Source: JAIEPT01 sp038217425 (lineage in GTDB: Bacteria > Planctomycetota > Planctomycetia > Gemmatales > Gemmataceae). From it: a stretch of 64,000 nt of DNA. A model generated the notes under the pieces. It was given only the letters and a program-made list of their open reading frames with translations. It was not told the DNA's origin and ran no database searches. This document shows positions 15,969-25,383 of the stretch, one piece after another (the stretch's first letter is position 1; each line of letters starts with the position of its first letter). The DNA is taken from NCBI GenBank assembly GCA_038217425.1, contig JBBQPM010000001.1, positions 62,001 to 126,000 on the forward strand, in the 5' to 3' direction. Both the position numbers and the translations under genes were made by a program.

Positions 15969-18203
15969 CTAATTCCCCATCGGCACGGCCTTGACCGGCG
16001 TCTTCACCAGCTTGACCTTCTCCTGAACCTCGCGGTAACGCTCGTCTTTCTTGCGACGATTCTCCGTCTCGTAAATCGTCACCGAGCGTTCCCACGCGGA
16101 TTGCGCTTTGGACGACATGCCGAGCTTGAAGTAAACGTCCCCCAGATGGTCCCACAGGACAGGGTCGTCGCCGTCGGAAAGCACGGTCGCGCGCTCGAGT
16201 TCCTTGCGGGCGCCCTGCAAATCTCCTTTGCGAAAGAGCACCCAGCCGAGACTGTCGACGTACGCGGCATTGTCCTCGAAGCCGTCCGAGCTGATCATCT
16301 TGCGCTGCGCCCGATCGTTGTCGATGGCCTTGCGAATCATCGCTTCCGCCTCGGGTAAGTTCCGGTTCTGATCCGCCCAAAAGTAGCCCAGATCGTTGTT
16401 GGCGCTGGCGCTGTTCGGGTCGACCTTCAGGATTTCGAGTAACTGTTCCTCGCTCTCCTTGTTCTTCTTGGCCGAGTGCAGGACGTGCGACAGGAGATAG
16501 CGAATGTCGGCCTCGTTCTCCAGCGTCGTGAACTTTTTGAACAACTCCCGGCACTCTTTTTCCGCCTGGTCGTAGCGTTCCGCCTGGCTCAGGATGCGGA
16601 TGCGGAGTTGATGCGAGTAAAGCAGGCTATCCTCGTTGGCCGAGCGAATCGCCTCGTCGGCGGTCTTGAGCGATTCGTCGAGGCGCTCCAGAGCGGCCTG
16701 GGCGCGGGCCTTGTCGATGAGGAAGAGCTGCTTGTTGGTGACGAGATCGTTGTTCTTCAGGCATTCTTCGCACACTTCGAGAATACGATCGTACTTGCGA
16801 TTGCGCCAGAGCGCGCGAAGGTAGCCGCCGTAAATCGCGGGTTCCGTCCGCAGCCCGGGATCCTTCAGAAGTTCGCGGTAAAACGCTTCGCTTTCGGGGT
16901 GCTGGCGATGCTTGTCGGCGAGGGCGGCGAGCAGGCGCAGGACGTCGTAAGAAATCTTCGTATTGGTCTTGGCGGCCTGGAACGCGTGTTGCACGAGATC
17001 CTTGGCGAGTTGTCCTTCTTCGCGAAGAAGGTTGACCATTGCCTGCCCCTGATTGCCGGCGAGCAGCGAGCCCGGTTCCGGCGGCTTCGCCTTGGCGAGG
17101 TCGATCGCCTGCTGCAGTTGCGTGAAAATCTGGGCCACGCCGTTCGGCCGGGCACGCATGATCTTGAACAGCGGACGATACACCTCGACGCTCGGAGCGT
17201 CGACGGCCAGCTTGACCAACACCTTCTCGGCGGCGGCGTCCTGGCCTAAATCGACATGCGTCCGCACCAGAAGGCGCCGAAGCGATACGTTGTGTATGTC
17301 GACGGCAACGACCTGCTCCAGCCAGGGTACGATCTCCTTCTCCTTGCCGAGCGTTCGCAGCAGTTCGATCTTGAACTCGTGCGCATCCGTCCCCAGCGGC
17401 ACCGTCTTCAAGAACTGGTCGACGAAGACGAGCGCCTGATCGAGCTTCCCCTGGTCCTTGGCGATCTGGGCGAGGTGGAAGCTGAGCCGACCCGCGCTCT
17501 CCTTGCTCCGCTTCTGCGCCGCCTGGAACGAGACCATCGCCTGGTCGAGTTTCTTCAACTTGCGCTGGAGATTGCCGATGCGCTCGTACGTCTCCGCGGC
17601 CTTGGCGATGATCGAGTCACGGTGAAACGGCGCGTGATCAAGCAGGATATCGGGGTGATCCAGAATCTTGGCGGCCTCCGTGAACGCATTCGCGGCCGGC
17701 TCGAGTTCCCCCTCCGCTTCCAGGAGATTGCCGAGATCCAGGTACATTTGCTGAACGATCTCGGGACGTTCGACTTTGAACGACTGATCCGCGAGACCTT
17801 TCTCGAGGCACCGGCGATACTCCTTGGCGGAGCCGAAGTTTTTCTGCAAGCGGGCGGCGAGGAACCAGGCTTCGGGGTCGTGCGGATCGAGTTGATTGGC
17901 CTTGGTGATTGCTTCGAGCGCGTCGCGGATCCTTTCCAGGGCGAGGAAGACGTTGACCTGTTCGCGATAAAGCGGGGCGGCGTCGGGATCGAGCGCGATC
18001 GCCTCCTCGAGAACTTTGTGGGCTTCGATGAGCCGATCTTCCTTGAGGCACAGGAGGGCGAGGGCGTATTTCTTGAGCGACTCGCGAGCGCGCAGTTCTT
18101 TGGGCGTCGCCTTATCGGGATGAATCGGCGGCAGATCCTGCGCTCGAGACTGGCAGGTGAAAATGAAAACGCCCAAGACGACGAAGCGCATGCATCCGAG
18201 CAT
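15969..18203 (-). CDS. Secreted/periplasmic TPR-repeat protein
   Basis: 744 aa. A signal peptide (FVVLGVFIFTCQSRAQ) precedes many tetratricopeptide units throughout, for example LKEDRLIEAHKVLEEAIALDPDAAPLYR, RIRDALEAITKANQLDPHDPEAW, DLQGARKELERATVLSDGDDPVLWDHLG and SEEQLLEILKVDPNSASANNDLGY. Such proteins are scaffolds for protein assembly; the partner is unknown. The start is preceded by AGGAAAGGA. Last residues are basic (KLVKTPVKAVPMGN). Confidence 0.88.
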   Translation of the reverse strand: MLGCMRFVVLGVFIFTCQSRAQDLPPIHPDKATPKELRARESLKKYALALLCLKEDRLIEAHKVLEEAIALDPDAAPLYREQVNVFLALERIRDALEAITKANQLDPHDPEAWFLAARLQKNFGSAKEYRRCLEKGLADQSFKVERPEIVQQMYLDLGNLLEAEGELEPAANAFTEAAKILDHPDILLDHAPFHRDSIIAKAAETYERIGNLQRKLKKLDQAMVSFQAAQKRSKESAGRLSFHLAQIAKDQGKLDQALVFVDQFLKTVPLGTDAHEFKIELLRTLGKEKEIVPWLEQVVAVDIHNVSLRRLLVRTHVDLGQDAAAEKVLVKLAVDAPSVEVYRPLFKIMRARPNGVAQIFTQLQQAIDLAKAKPPEPGSLLAGNQGQAMVNLLREEGQLAKDLVQHAFQAAKTNTKISYDVLRLLAALADKHRQHPESEAFYRELLKDPGLRTEPAIYGGYLRALWRNRKYDRILEVCEECLKNNDLVTNKQLFLIDKARAQAALERLDESLKTADEAIRSANEDSLLYSHQLRIRILSQAERYDQAEKECRELFKKFTTLENEADIRYLLSHVLHSAKKNKESEEQLLEILKVDPNSASANNDLGYFWADQNRNLPEAEAMIRKAIDNDRAQRKMISSDGFEDNAAYVDSLGWVLFRKGDLQGARKELERATVLSDGDDPVLWDHLGDVYFKLGMSSKAQSAWERSVTIYETENRRKKDERYREVQEKVKLVKTPVKAVPMGN

Positions 18204-18577
18204 GAACGATTCCTTTCCTGAAGGGAAGACCTGCGCCGATTCTACCGCGGGGAGGCGCGATTTGCCAGGCGAGCTTGGCCCGGGCGAAAGATGGCGAAGA
18301 TTGATCGTTCAGGTAAGGCGAAGGATCTTTCACGGCGAACGTGGAGGATTATCGATCGGTTTATGAGCACGGTGCCGTAACCACTCCTCAGTTCGAGGCC
18401 GCGGCATCCGCAGTCGCTTCGAAGCTGATCCCTGTAATTAACATGATGTCGAGCAAGTCGTAGCCTTGGTCGAGTTGGTAGACCATGACCGTTCGAGCGT
18501 TTTTGTTCGGAAAACGACACGAAGGATCCTCCGCGGCGAGCGCGAAGGATCCTCGACGTTTGACGGGTTCGCTCGGG
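18204..18577. other. Gap with paired GAAGGATCCTC repeats
   Basis: No convincing gene. Two copies of CGAAGGATCCTC (18530 and 18543) form a potential AGGATCCT hairpin just after the barrel gene stop and may help termination. A 32-codon leftward frame (18388-18486) is present but lacks a ribosome site. Confidence 0.4.
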
Positions 18578-19585
18578 TTACCAACGATACTCGACGCCGA
18601 AGTTGATGCCGTTGTAGAACGCATCGCCGAAATTGAGGCGCGGCACACCGGTGCCGGTCGGATTGAAGTTGTCGGTGGTCGAGAGCTGTTCGGTTGCGAG
18701 CGCCACTCCCGAAAGCCACAAGAATTGATAGCCGAGACGGACCGAGACGTTTTGACTGATCTGGTATGAGGCATTGACGCCCAGGTCGGCGACGAAGGAG
18801 GCTCGATTCTGGCTATCGTCGCCGCCCCTGACGAAGCCCACAGCGGGAACTTCAGCTCGGAAGGTGGTGCTGACGTCGTTATTGTAGATGCCGGCGCGAA
18901 CGAAGCCATCGACTCGCAGCTTGCCGCTGCAGCTGTTCCAGAGATTGGCGTCGACTCCCGTCTGGAGGCCGAACATGCTGTTGTTGACGGTGGAATCCTG
19001 GGTGGCGAAGATCGGCGACCCATCGCCGTAGGTCCCGCCAAACCGTTCGTTCAAGTTGATGTAGCGAACGCCGGCAATCAAGGTGAGTCGATCGCTGAGC
19101 GTTCGGCGTCCATTCAGTTCGAAGCTATTGAGGTCGGACCGATAGAAGAAGTTGCCCGTAAAGTTGCCGTCAGTGGTGATAAACGTGGGTGGATTGGTTG
19201 CAGCCGTGCCGTTGGGCGGGACTGGGAAGCTCGCCTGGGCGTTGGTATCATAAATGCCGAAATAGCGAAACTCGTAGCCCCAGCCGTCGCAGGTCTGATG
19301 GATGTATTTCGCTTGAACGCCCGACTCGAAGTCGAAATCGAAATCGGTGGCATTAAACACGCTGGCGCCGGTGACCGAGTTGACCAGCGGTTGCGAATTG
19401 GGCGTCGAGCGGCGCATCAGGAGATAATCGAGCTGGACGCTATTGACGGCCGCGGGAGCGGACTCATTGAGGACGATGGGGGCCGACATGATTGGCTGCG
19501 CCACCTGTGCTTCGCTGCGTCCAGCAAGGGCCAACGCCGAGGCGGCAAGGCAAGAGCCGAGCAATTTGGAACCGCGGATTCTCAT
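18578..19585 (-). CDS. Outer-membrane beta-barrel protein, BBP7-like
   Basis: 335 aa. A signal peptide (LGSCLAASALALAGRSEAQ) is followed by alternating beta strands with many aromatic residues, such as WGYEFRYFGIYDT, RLTLIAGVRYINLNERFGG and VSVRLGYQFLWLSGVALA. The C-terminal strand (GINFGVEYRW) ends in an aromatic residue, as in outer-membrane barrels. It resembles the planctomycete BBP7 family (compare the gene at 26846). The role, pore or structural, is unknown. It is transcribed away from the kinase-tubulin gene. Confidence 0.8.
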   Translation of the reverse strand: MRIRGSKLLGSCLAASALALAGRSEAQVAQPIMSAPIVLNESAPAAVNSVQLDYLLMRRSTPNSQPLVNSVTGASVFNATDFDFDFESGVQAKYIHQTCDGWGYEFRYFGIYDTNAQASFPVPPNGTAATNPPTFITTDGNFTGNFFYRSDLNSFELNGRRTLSDRLTLIAGVRYINLNERFGGTYGDGSPIFATQDSTVNNSMFGLQTGVDANLWNSCSGKLRVDGFVRAGIYNNDVSTTFRAEVPAVGFVRGGDDSQNRASFVADLGVNASYQISQNVSVRLGYQFLWLSGVALATEQLSTTDNFNPTGTGVPRLNFGDAFYNGINFGVEYRW

Positions 19586-19942
19586 TGCGAAATCCTTCCG
19601 AAAAAAAACGGGGGGGAGAGTGGTACGATGCGTTCATCGGAATTTTCAGCTTCGCAAGTAAAACGTTCCGAAGGCATCGACTCCCGAATAGCGCTCCGAG
19701 GTTCCGAAGGTTCCCGACAATCGAACTCCAAAAAGAATGCGTTAAGGCGAACGCAAGCGGACCCTTCCGGACAACCCGCATAGGTTCACGCCAGCTCAGA
19801 GACGTGTACGAAACGCCAGTATATGACCCCAATTCCGGAACAACCTTGAAACGGCGATTGGACAAGACGCCACTTGCGACCTAGGTTTGAACGGACTGTT
19901 TCGATCCCCCGTCGGGGGTCGTGCGCCAAACCAGGAAACTTT
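19586..19942. other. Divergent intergenic region
   Basis: 357 bp between the leftward barrel gene and the rightward kinase gene. It must hold both promoters, but I could not pick clear -35/-10 pairs. No gene or repeat seen. Confidence 0.4.
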
Positions 19943-22900
19943 ATGAGCCTTCGGGAGCCCAACACGGAGCCGATTCCAGGCTACCGCCTGATCGAACCGC
20001 TCGGCACGGGCGGCTTCGGCGAAGTCTGGAAGTGCGAAGCGCCCGGCGGCATTTTCAAGGCTATCAAGTTCGTCTACGGCAACCTCAACTCCTGCGATCA
20101 AGATTCCGTCCGCGCCGAACAAGAACATCGCGCCCTGCAGCGCATCAAGGAAGTCCGCCATCCCTTCGTCTGCTCGCTCGACCGCATCGAAGTCTGCGAC
20201 GGCGAACTCGTCATCGTCATGGAACTCGCCGACCGCACGCTGCACGATATGCAGCAGGAATGCCTCGCCGCCGGCATGATCGGCATCGCCCGCGATAATC
20301 TCATGCGCTACATGCGCGACGTCGCCGAGGCGCTCGATTTCATGAACGAGAAGCACAACTTGCAGCATCTCGACGTGAAGCCTCGCAATCTCTTCCTCAT
20401 CAGCGACCGCGTCAAGGTCGCCGACTTCGGGCTCGTCAAGACGCTCGAACGGCAAGGTTCCTCCGGTTTGCTGGGCGGCGTGACTCCGCTCTACGCGCCG
20501 CCGGAAACGTTCGTCGGCAAGATCTCGCCGCAAAGCGATCAGTACAGCCTGGCGATCGTGTTTCAGGAACTGCTCACGGGGCATCGTCCGTTTCAGGCGA
20601 AGAACGTGCGTCAGCTGGCGCAGCAACACCTGAAGGAAGATCCGGACCTGCGTTCGCTGCCGGAATCGGATCGGCCGATCATCGGTCGCGCGCTCTCCAA
20701 GGATCCGAACAAGCGGTTCGCCAGCTGCATGGCGATGGTGTCGCAGCTGTACAAAGCTCGGCAGCCGATTCGGGTGGAGGATCCGAAGGAGTACGCGGAA
20801 GTCGGCGTGCGGCACAACAAGACGATGGCCGAGACGATGGAGGACATGGCTCTTCCGGACATGGAGGAGATCGTCAACCTGGCGAGTTCGCCGCCGCGTC
20901 GGGTCGTGCCGCCGATGTCGCTGAAGCCGGACGACAACTCCATTTCGTACGCCGACGCGTTGCCTCAGCAATCCCCTCGCCCGGTCGAGGTTTCCGGGTT
21001 GGGCGTCACGGTCGCGCAGCCCGATAACGGTGCCCTCAAGCCGACGCTCATCATCGGCCTGGGAAACTTTGGCCGAAAAGCGTTGATGGAGATCCGCTGC
21101 CGACTGCTGGACCGCTTCGGCGATCTGCAGAAGATCCCGCTGTTCCGCTTCCTGACGATCGACACGGATGCCGAGGGCCCCCGCCAGACGGTAAACGGAG
21201 CGCCGTCGGTGTCGCTGTCGCGGAACGATTTCCTGCATCTGCCGCTGCAGACGCCGGGGAAGTATCGCAACCGCAACCTGGATCAGCTGGTCGAATGGCT
21301 GCCGCGCGAGAGGCTGTACGCCATCCCGCGTTCGCTGCAAACGATGGGCAATCGCGCCTTGGGCCGGCTGGCGTTCGCGGATCATCAGCAGCGCGTCGTC
21401 GCCCGCATTCGCAAAGACTTGCAAGACATCACCAATCCCGATCGCATCTACGAGGCGGTCTCGCAAACCGGCCTGGCCCTGCGCGACAGCACGCCCCGCG
21501 TCTACGTCATCGCGCCGGCGGGGGGCGGGTCCAGCGGCATGGTCCCCGATCTGGGATACGCCCTGCGCCGGCTGCTGGCGCATCTGAACTTCCACGACGC
21601 CACCGTCACGCTTTTCCTTCTGTCCGGCGCCCCCAACGATCCGTCGACGCCCAAGCACGAGTTGGCCAACACCTACGCCACGCTCACGGAACTCAACCAC
21701 TTCAACGACTCGCAGGTTCGCTTCGTCGCACAGTACGGCGCCGACGGACAGCGCATCGTCGATGAGAACACGCCTTTCACCAGCACGTACCTGCTGCCGC
21801 TCGCCGAGCGGACCGCGCAAGATCTCGACGAATCGATCGCGCACCTGGGCAATTATCTCTTCCACGAACTCACCACCCCCCTGGGCCGAAAGCTCGACAT
21901 CCTCCGGCATCAATCGACGACCGACAACAAGTTCCATTCCGGGGCGCTCGCCTCGGGACTGCGGACGTTCGCGACGTACAACGTCTGGTTTCCGCGCGGG
22001 CTGTTGCTGCACCTGGCGGCCCGCCAGGCATGCAAGAAAATCGTCGAGTTGTGGACCTCCTCAGGACCGCTCGCCGTCAACGATACCGCTCAGCCGGAGA
22101 TTCAGAAGCTCTTCGCGAAGATTACCGGGCAGGCCGATTTCGGCCCGGACAAACTCCTCGAGAAGATCGAGAAATCCTCCGCGACGGCGACGGCGACCGA
22201 AGCCGCCTCCTCCCCGAGCGAATATCTCTCCGGACTTCTCGCCAAGCTCGAAGAGCAAGTTCAAGAACCGCTCGCGCAGGACGATCCCATCAACTGGGCC
22301 AAACAGGCGCTGCACCGGATCCGCGAATTTGTGGGCAACCCCGACGACTCCGAACTGGGCGAATGGCGCAAGACCAAGCTCATGCGCTCGATGTCCCTCG
22401 CCACGCAAAAGATCGTCGAAGAGTGGAATGGCTTCGTCAAGGGACGCATTCACGCTCTCATGGATCTCCCGGGCGCCCGCCTCGCCGTCGGCGAGAATCT
22501 CATCAATCAACTCGTCAAATGGGCCAGCAAGACCGGCGAGGCCCAGCTCGAACGCTTCCACGTCCAGGTACTGAAAACCGCGCAGATCTACAAACAGCTC
22601 CAGGTCGATCTGCAAGATCTCAGCACCCGCCAAACCGGCTTCCGCCTGTTCGGCGGCAGTTCCCGACAACGCCAACTGCGCACCTTCCTGGACCGCCTCG
22701 CCCAGTATGCACGCAGCCGGTTGCAGGACGAACTCCTGCAGGCCGTCCGCCATGCCTACACCGCGCTGGGCGGCAAGCTTGGCGATCATGGCCGGGATCT
22801 GGGCATCTGCCGACAGCGCCTGCGCCACCTCCTGGATTCCCTCGACCGCGAATCCGACGATGGGGAAGAAGACTTGAACTCGACCCATTCGGGCGAGATC

Positions 22901-23614
22901 ACGCTATCGCATTCGCCGGTCCCCTCGCCCGAATCCTTCTACGAGGTGACCCGTCAATCGCGCACGGCGCGCGTGGTGCTCCCCGAAGGCGAGGAGCACC
23001 TCGAAGCCGCGTCGCTCACGTTCTTGCGTACGCTGGCCGACGAACAGTGGCGCAACCTCGATCGCGACCTCACCGAACGCGTCCTCGAACCGCGTGGCGG
23101 GCTCTACCACGCCTGCATGAACGGCGGCGATCTCATCAAGTACTTCGCCGTCCCTATGGTTCACGAAACCGGCCTCATCCTCGGACAGCATCTCCCCGTC
23201 ATGGACGTCGCCGACATTCTTCGTAAGGAAATCTCGCAGATGCTGGCGGGCGCCAAGGGGCAGGGCCGAAAGATCGTCTCGGAGCAGACGCAGATCTATC
23301 TCGAACGCGCCACGCCGCCGCTCTACCGCGCCGGCAAGGACGTTCAGGAGTTCACGTTCCTGCTGACGCCCGCCAGTCCCAGCGGCAAGACGTTTGCCGA
23401 AGCCGCGCTCCACGTCGTGCCGAGTTTGCAAGTGGTCCGCGTCTCCGGCCAGGCGAACCTGATGTTCCTGCGCGAACAGGCCGGGGTCACGCCTCTGGAG
23501 TTCGCCCGGCACCTCAAACCCTGCAAATCCGCCTACGAAGCCGCCGCCCACGTTCCCAATCTCTCGCCGCACGCTCGCTTCGATATTCTTGATTGGCTCC
23601 CGCTCGATCCGTAA
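19943..23614 (+). CDS. Ser/Thr protein kinase fused to a tubulin-like domain
   Basis: 1223 aa. The Hanks kinase spans about 10-285: GTGGFGEVW, AIK Lys42, HLDVKPRN with catalytic Asp144 (the usual HRD Arg is Leu143), DFG 161-163 and APPE. A linker of about 75 residues leads to LKPTLIIGLGNFGRKAL (about 365) and APAGGGSSGM (about 526), the nucleotide-binding and glycine-rich motifs of the tubulin-like family (Pfam Tubulin-like type). A long helical C-terminus follows. A phospho-regulated GTPase or filament is plausible but inferred. ATG 19943 has AGGAA upstream. It is the longest gene in the window. Confidence 0.88.
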   Translation: MSLREPNTEPIPGYRLIEPLGTGGFGEVWKCEAPGGIFKAIKFVYGNLNSCDQDSVRAEQEHRALQRIKEVRHPFVCSLDRIEVCDGELVIVMELADRTLHDMQQECLAAGMIGIARDNLMRYMRDVAEALDFMNEKHNLQHLDVKPRNLFLISDRVKVADFGLVKTLERQGSSGLLGGVTPLYAPPETFVGKISPQSDQYSLAIVFQELLTGHRPFQAKNVRQLAQQHLKEDPDLRSLPESDRPIIGRALSKDPNKRFASCMAMVSQLYKARQPIRVEDPKEYAEVGVRHNKTMAETMEDMALPDMEEIVNLASSPPRRVVPPMSLKPDDNSISYADALPQQSPRPVEVSGLGVTVAQPDNGALKPTLIIGLGNFGRKALMEIRCRLLDRFGDLQKIPLFRFLTIDTDAEGPRQTVNGAPSVSLSRNDFLHLPLQTPGKYRNRNLDQLVEWLPRERLYAIPRSLQTMGNRALGRLAFADHQQRVVARIRKDLQDITNPDRIYEAVSQTGLALRDSTPRVYVIAPAGGGSSGMVPDLGYALRRLLAHLNFHDATVTLFLLSGAPNDPSTPKHELANTYATLTELNHFNDSQVRFVAQYGADGQRIVDENTPFTSTYLLPLAERTAQDLDESIAHLGNYLFHELTTPLGRKLDILRHQSTTDNKFHSGALASGLRTFATYNVWFPRGLLLHLAARQACKKIVELWTSSGPLAVNDTAQPEIQKLFAKITGQADFGPDKLLEKIEKSSATATATEAASSPSEYLSGLLAKLEEQVQEPLAQDDPINWAKQALHRIREFVGNPDDSELGEWRKTKLMRSMSLATQKIVEEWNGFVKGRIHALMDLPGARLAVGENLINQLVKWASKTGEAQLERFHVQVLKTAQIYKQLQVDLQDLSTRQTGFRLFGGSSRQRQLRTFLDRLAQYARSRLQDELLQAVRHAYTALGGKLGDHGRDLGICRQRLRHLLDSLDRESDDGEEDLNSTHSGEITLSHSPVPSPESFYEVTRQSRTARVVLPEGEEHLEAASLTFLRTLADEQWRNLDRDLTERVLEPRGGLYHACMNGGDLIKYFAVPMVHETGLILGQHLPVMDVADILRKEISQMLAGAKGQGRKIVSEQTQIYLERATPPLYRAGKDVQEFTFLLTPASPSGKTFAEAALHVVPSLQVVRVSGQANLMFLREQAGVTPLEFARHLKPCKSAYEAAAHVPNLSPHARFDILDWLPLDP

Positions 23615-23709
23615 GCTAACAAGGATCATGCAAGATATTCTCAAGGTATCGCCCGATCCCAAGAGTTCGGAGTACCTCGCCCGTTGGGCTTGTCTCGAGA
23701 GAAATCCTC

Positions 23710-25290
23710 ATGCCTACCGGAGCGGAGATAGTCGCGGAGCGTCTGCACCATCAGGGAGTGCGCACGCTTTTCGGGATGCCTGGCTCGCATTCGACTGCGA
23801 TTTACGATGCCGTAAAACGCCACGGGCGCATTCAGACCATTCTCGTTCGTAACGAACAGGCAGGCGCCTTCATGGCAGACGGGTACGCGCGCGTCAGCGG
23901 CCGGCCCGGCGTCGTCTGCACCACCGCGGGCCCCGGCGCCACCAATGCTCTCACCGGCATCGGCGAAGCCTGGGCCGACTCCATTCCCATTCTCCTCGTC
24001 GCCGGGCAGGTCAATCACGACCGACTCTTCCAGGAGTGCGGCAACTACCACGAAATCGATCTCGAAGGCATCTTCAGTCCCTGCACCAAATTCACCGGCA
24101 CCGTGATGGCCGTCGAAGAGATTGCCGTGCTGATCGACCGCGCCTTCGCCGCCATGACGGTGGGCAGGCCGCGCCCGGCCGCGCTCTTCTTCCCGCAGGA
24201 TCTCATGACCTTCACCTCCCACTTCGTGGCGCCGACGACGGAAATCACCAAGCCCAGCATCCAGCTTTCGTTCCCCGAAGGGCCGGTCCGGCATGCCAGC
24301 GAAGTGATCGGCGAATCGAAGCGACCCATTCTCGTGGCCGGTGGCGGCGCGGTCGCTGCCGGCGCGAGCGACACGTTGCGTCAAGTCGCCCGGCGCATCG
24401 GCGCGCCGGTCGTCACCACCACCAACGGCAAGGGCATCCTCAGCGAACGCGATCCTCTCTCGCTGGGCCATATGCGTTCGGCCCGGGCCAAGGCCGTGCT
24501 CAACGAGGCGGACCTCATGATCGCCGTCGGTTGCCGATTCACGGAAGTCACAACCGACTACCGGACGTTACGGGTGCCGAGGCGGCTCATCCAGATCGAC
24601 ATCGATCCGGGACAGATCGGCATGAACTACCCGGTCGAGGTCGGCATCACCGCCGACGCCCAGGTGGCGCTGCTCGCGCTGCTGGAACAACTCCCCAAGC
24701 ACGAAAGCGCCTGGGCCGACGTCTGGGAGAATGCCCGCGGCCTGGGCCCCGAACGGCCCGAATGGCTGATCGATACGCTGCGTGCGGAGCTTCCCGAAAA
24801 TGCAATCGTCTTCGCCGATGCGTGCGAGATGGGTTTCCGGATGCAGACCGACTTCCCGGCCCTGGAGCCGCGTTCGTTCTTTTATCCCGCGAACTTCATC
24901 ACGCTCGGCTGGGGCTTCCCCGCCGCGATCGGCGGCGCCATCGCGGCGCCGGGACGTCCGGTCGTCTGCGTCGCCGGCGACGGCGGCTTCACCATGGCCG
25001 CCCAGGAACTCGCCACCGCGGCCCGCTACAGCCTCCCCGTCATCGCCGTCGTCCACAACGACTCGACCTACGGCGCCATCAAGAACATCCAAAAGAACAA
25101 ACACGAGGCCCGCTACCTCGACACCGACCTCAACAATCCCGATTTCCTCCTACTCGCCCAGGCGTACGGCGTCCCCGCCAGCCGCGTCCGCAACGCCGAC
25201 GAGTTGGCCGCGGCGCTGCGTCTGGCGCTGAAACGCCAGGGGCCGACGCTCATCGAAGTCGTCGATAGCTGGCGCTATCTGCGGGGATAG
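23710..25290 (+). CDS. Thiamine-diphosphate enzyme, acetolactate synthase/decarboxylase family
   Basis: 526 aa, with all three TPP-enzyme domains. The N-terminal pyrimidine-binding domain has catalytic Glu49 (RNEQAG) and ADGYARVSGRPGVVCTTAGPG. The central domain has ILVAGGGAVAAGA. The C-terminal PP domain has GDGGFTMAAQELATA...NDSTYG (about 422 onward) binding Mg-TPP. FAD-contact residues typical of true AHAS are not obvious, and no small subunit gene is adjacent, so benzoylformate-decarboxylase-like or other 2-keto acid chemistry is equally possible. Not clearly operonic. Confidence 0.85.
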   Translation: MPTGAEIVAERLHHQGVRTLFGMPGSHSTAIYDAVKRHGRIQTILVRNEQAGAFMADGYARVSGRPGVVCTTAGPGATNALTGIGEAWADSIPILLVAGQVNHDRLFQECGNYHEIDLEGIFSPCTKFTGTVMAVEEIAVLIDRAFAAMTVGRPRPAALFFPQDLMTFTSHFVAPTTEITKPSIQLSFPEGPVRHASEVIGESKRPILVAGGGAVAAGASDTLRQVARRIGAPVVTTTNGKGILSERDPLSLGHMRSARAKAVLNEADLMIAVGCRFTEVTTDYRTLRVPRRLIQIDIDPGQIGMNYPVEVGITADAQVALLALLEQLPKHESAWADVWENARGLGPERPEWLIDTLRAELPENAIVFADACEMGFRMQTDFPALEPRSFFYPANFITLGWGFPAAIGGAIAAPGRPVVCVAGDGGFTMAAQELATAARYSLPVIAVVHNDSTYGAIKNIQKNKHEARYLDTDLNNPDFLLLAQAYGVPASRVRNADELAAALRLALKRQGPTLIEVVDSWRYLRG

Positions 25291-25383
25291 AAAGAGGGGA
25301 CGCTCGCTTTTGGCTGCCGTGTCCCCTCGTGGCCCGCGGCTTCTGTTTACGTCTGGCCGCCTCAGCTTTCTGGTAGAAAACTC

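Noticed and set aside
18388..18486. 32-codon leftward frame VYQLDQGYDLLDIMLITG...
   Set aside because: Looks protein-like but lacks a ribosome site and any homolog I recognise; too little support.
19796..22012. Long antisense open frame (738 codons) opposite the kinase-tubulin gene
   Set aside because: High GC yields long antisense frames; the sequence is Arg/Gly-rich without domains and the sense frame has clear kinase motifs.
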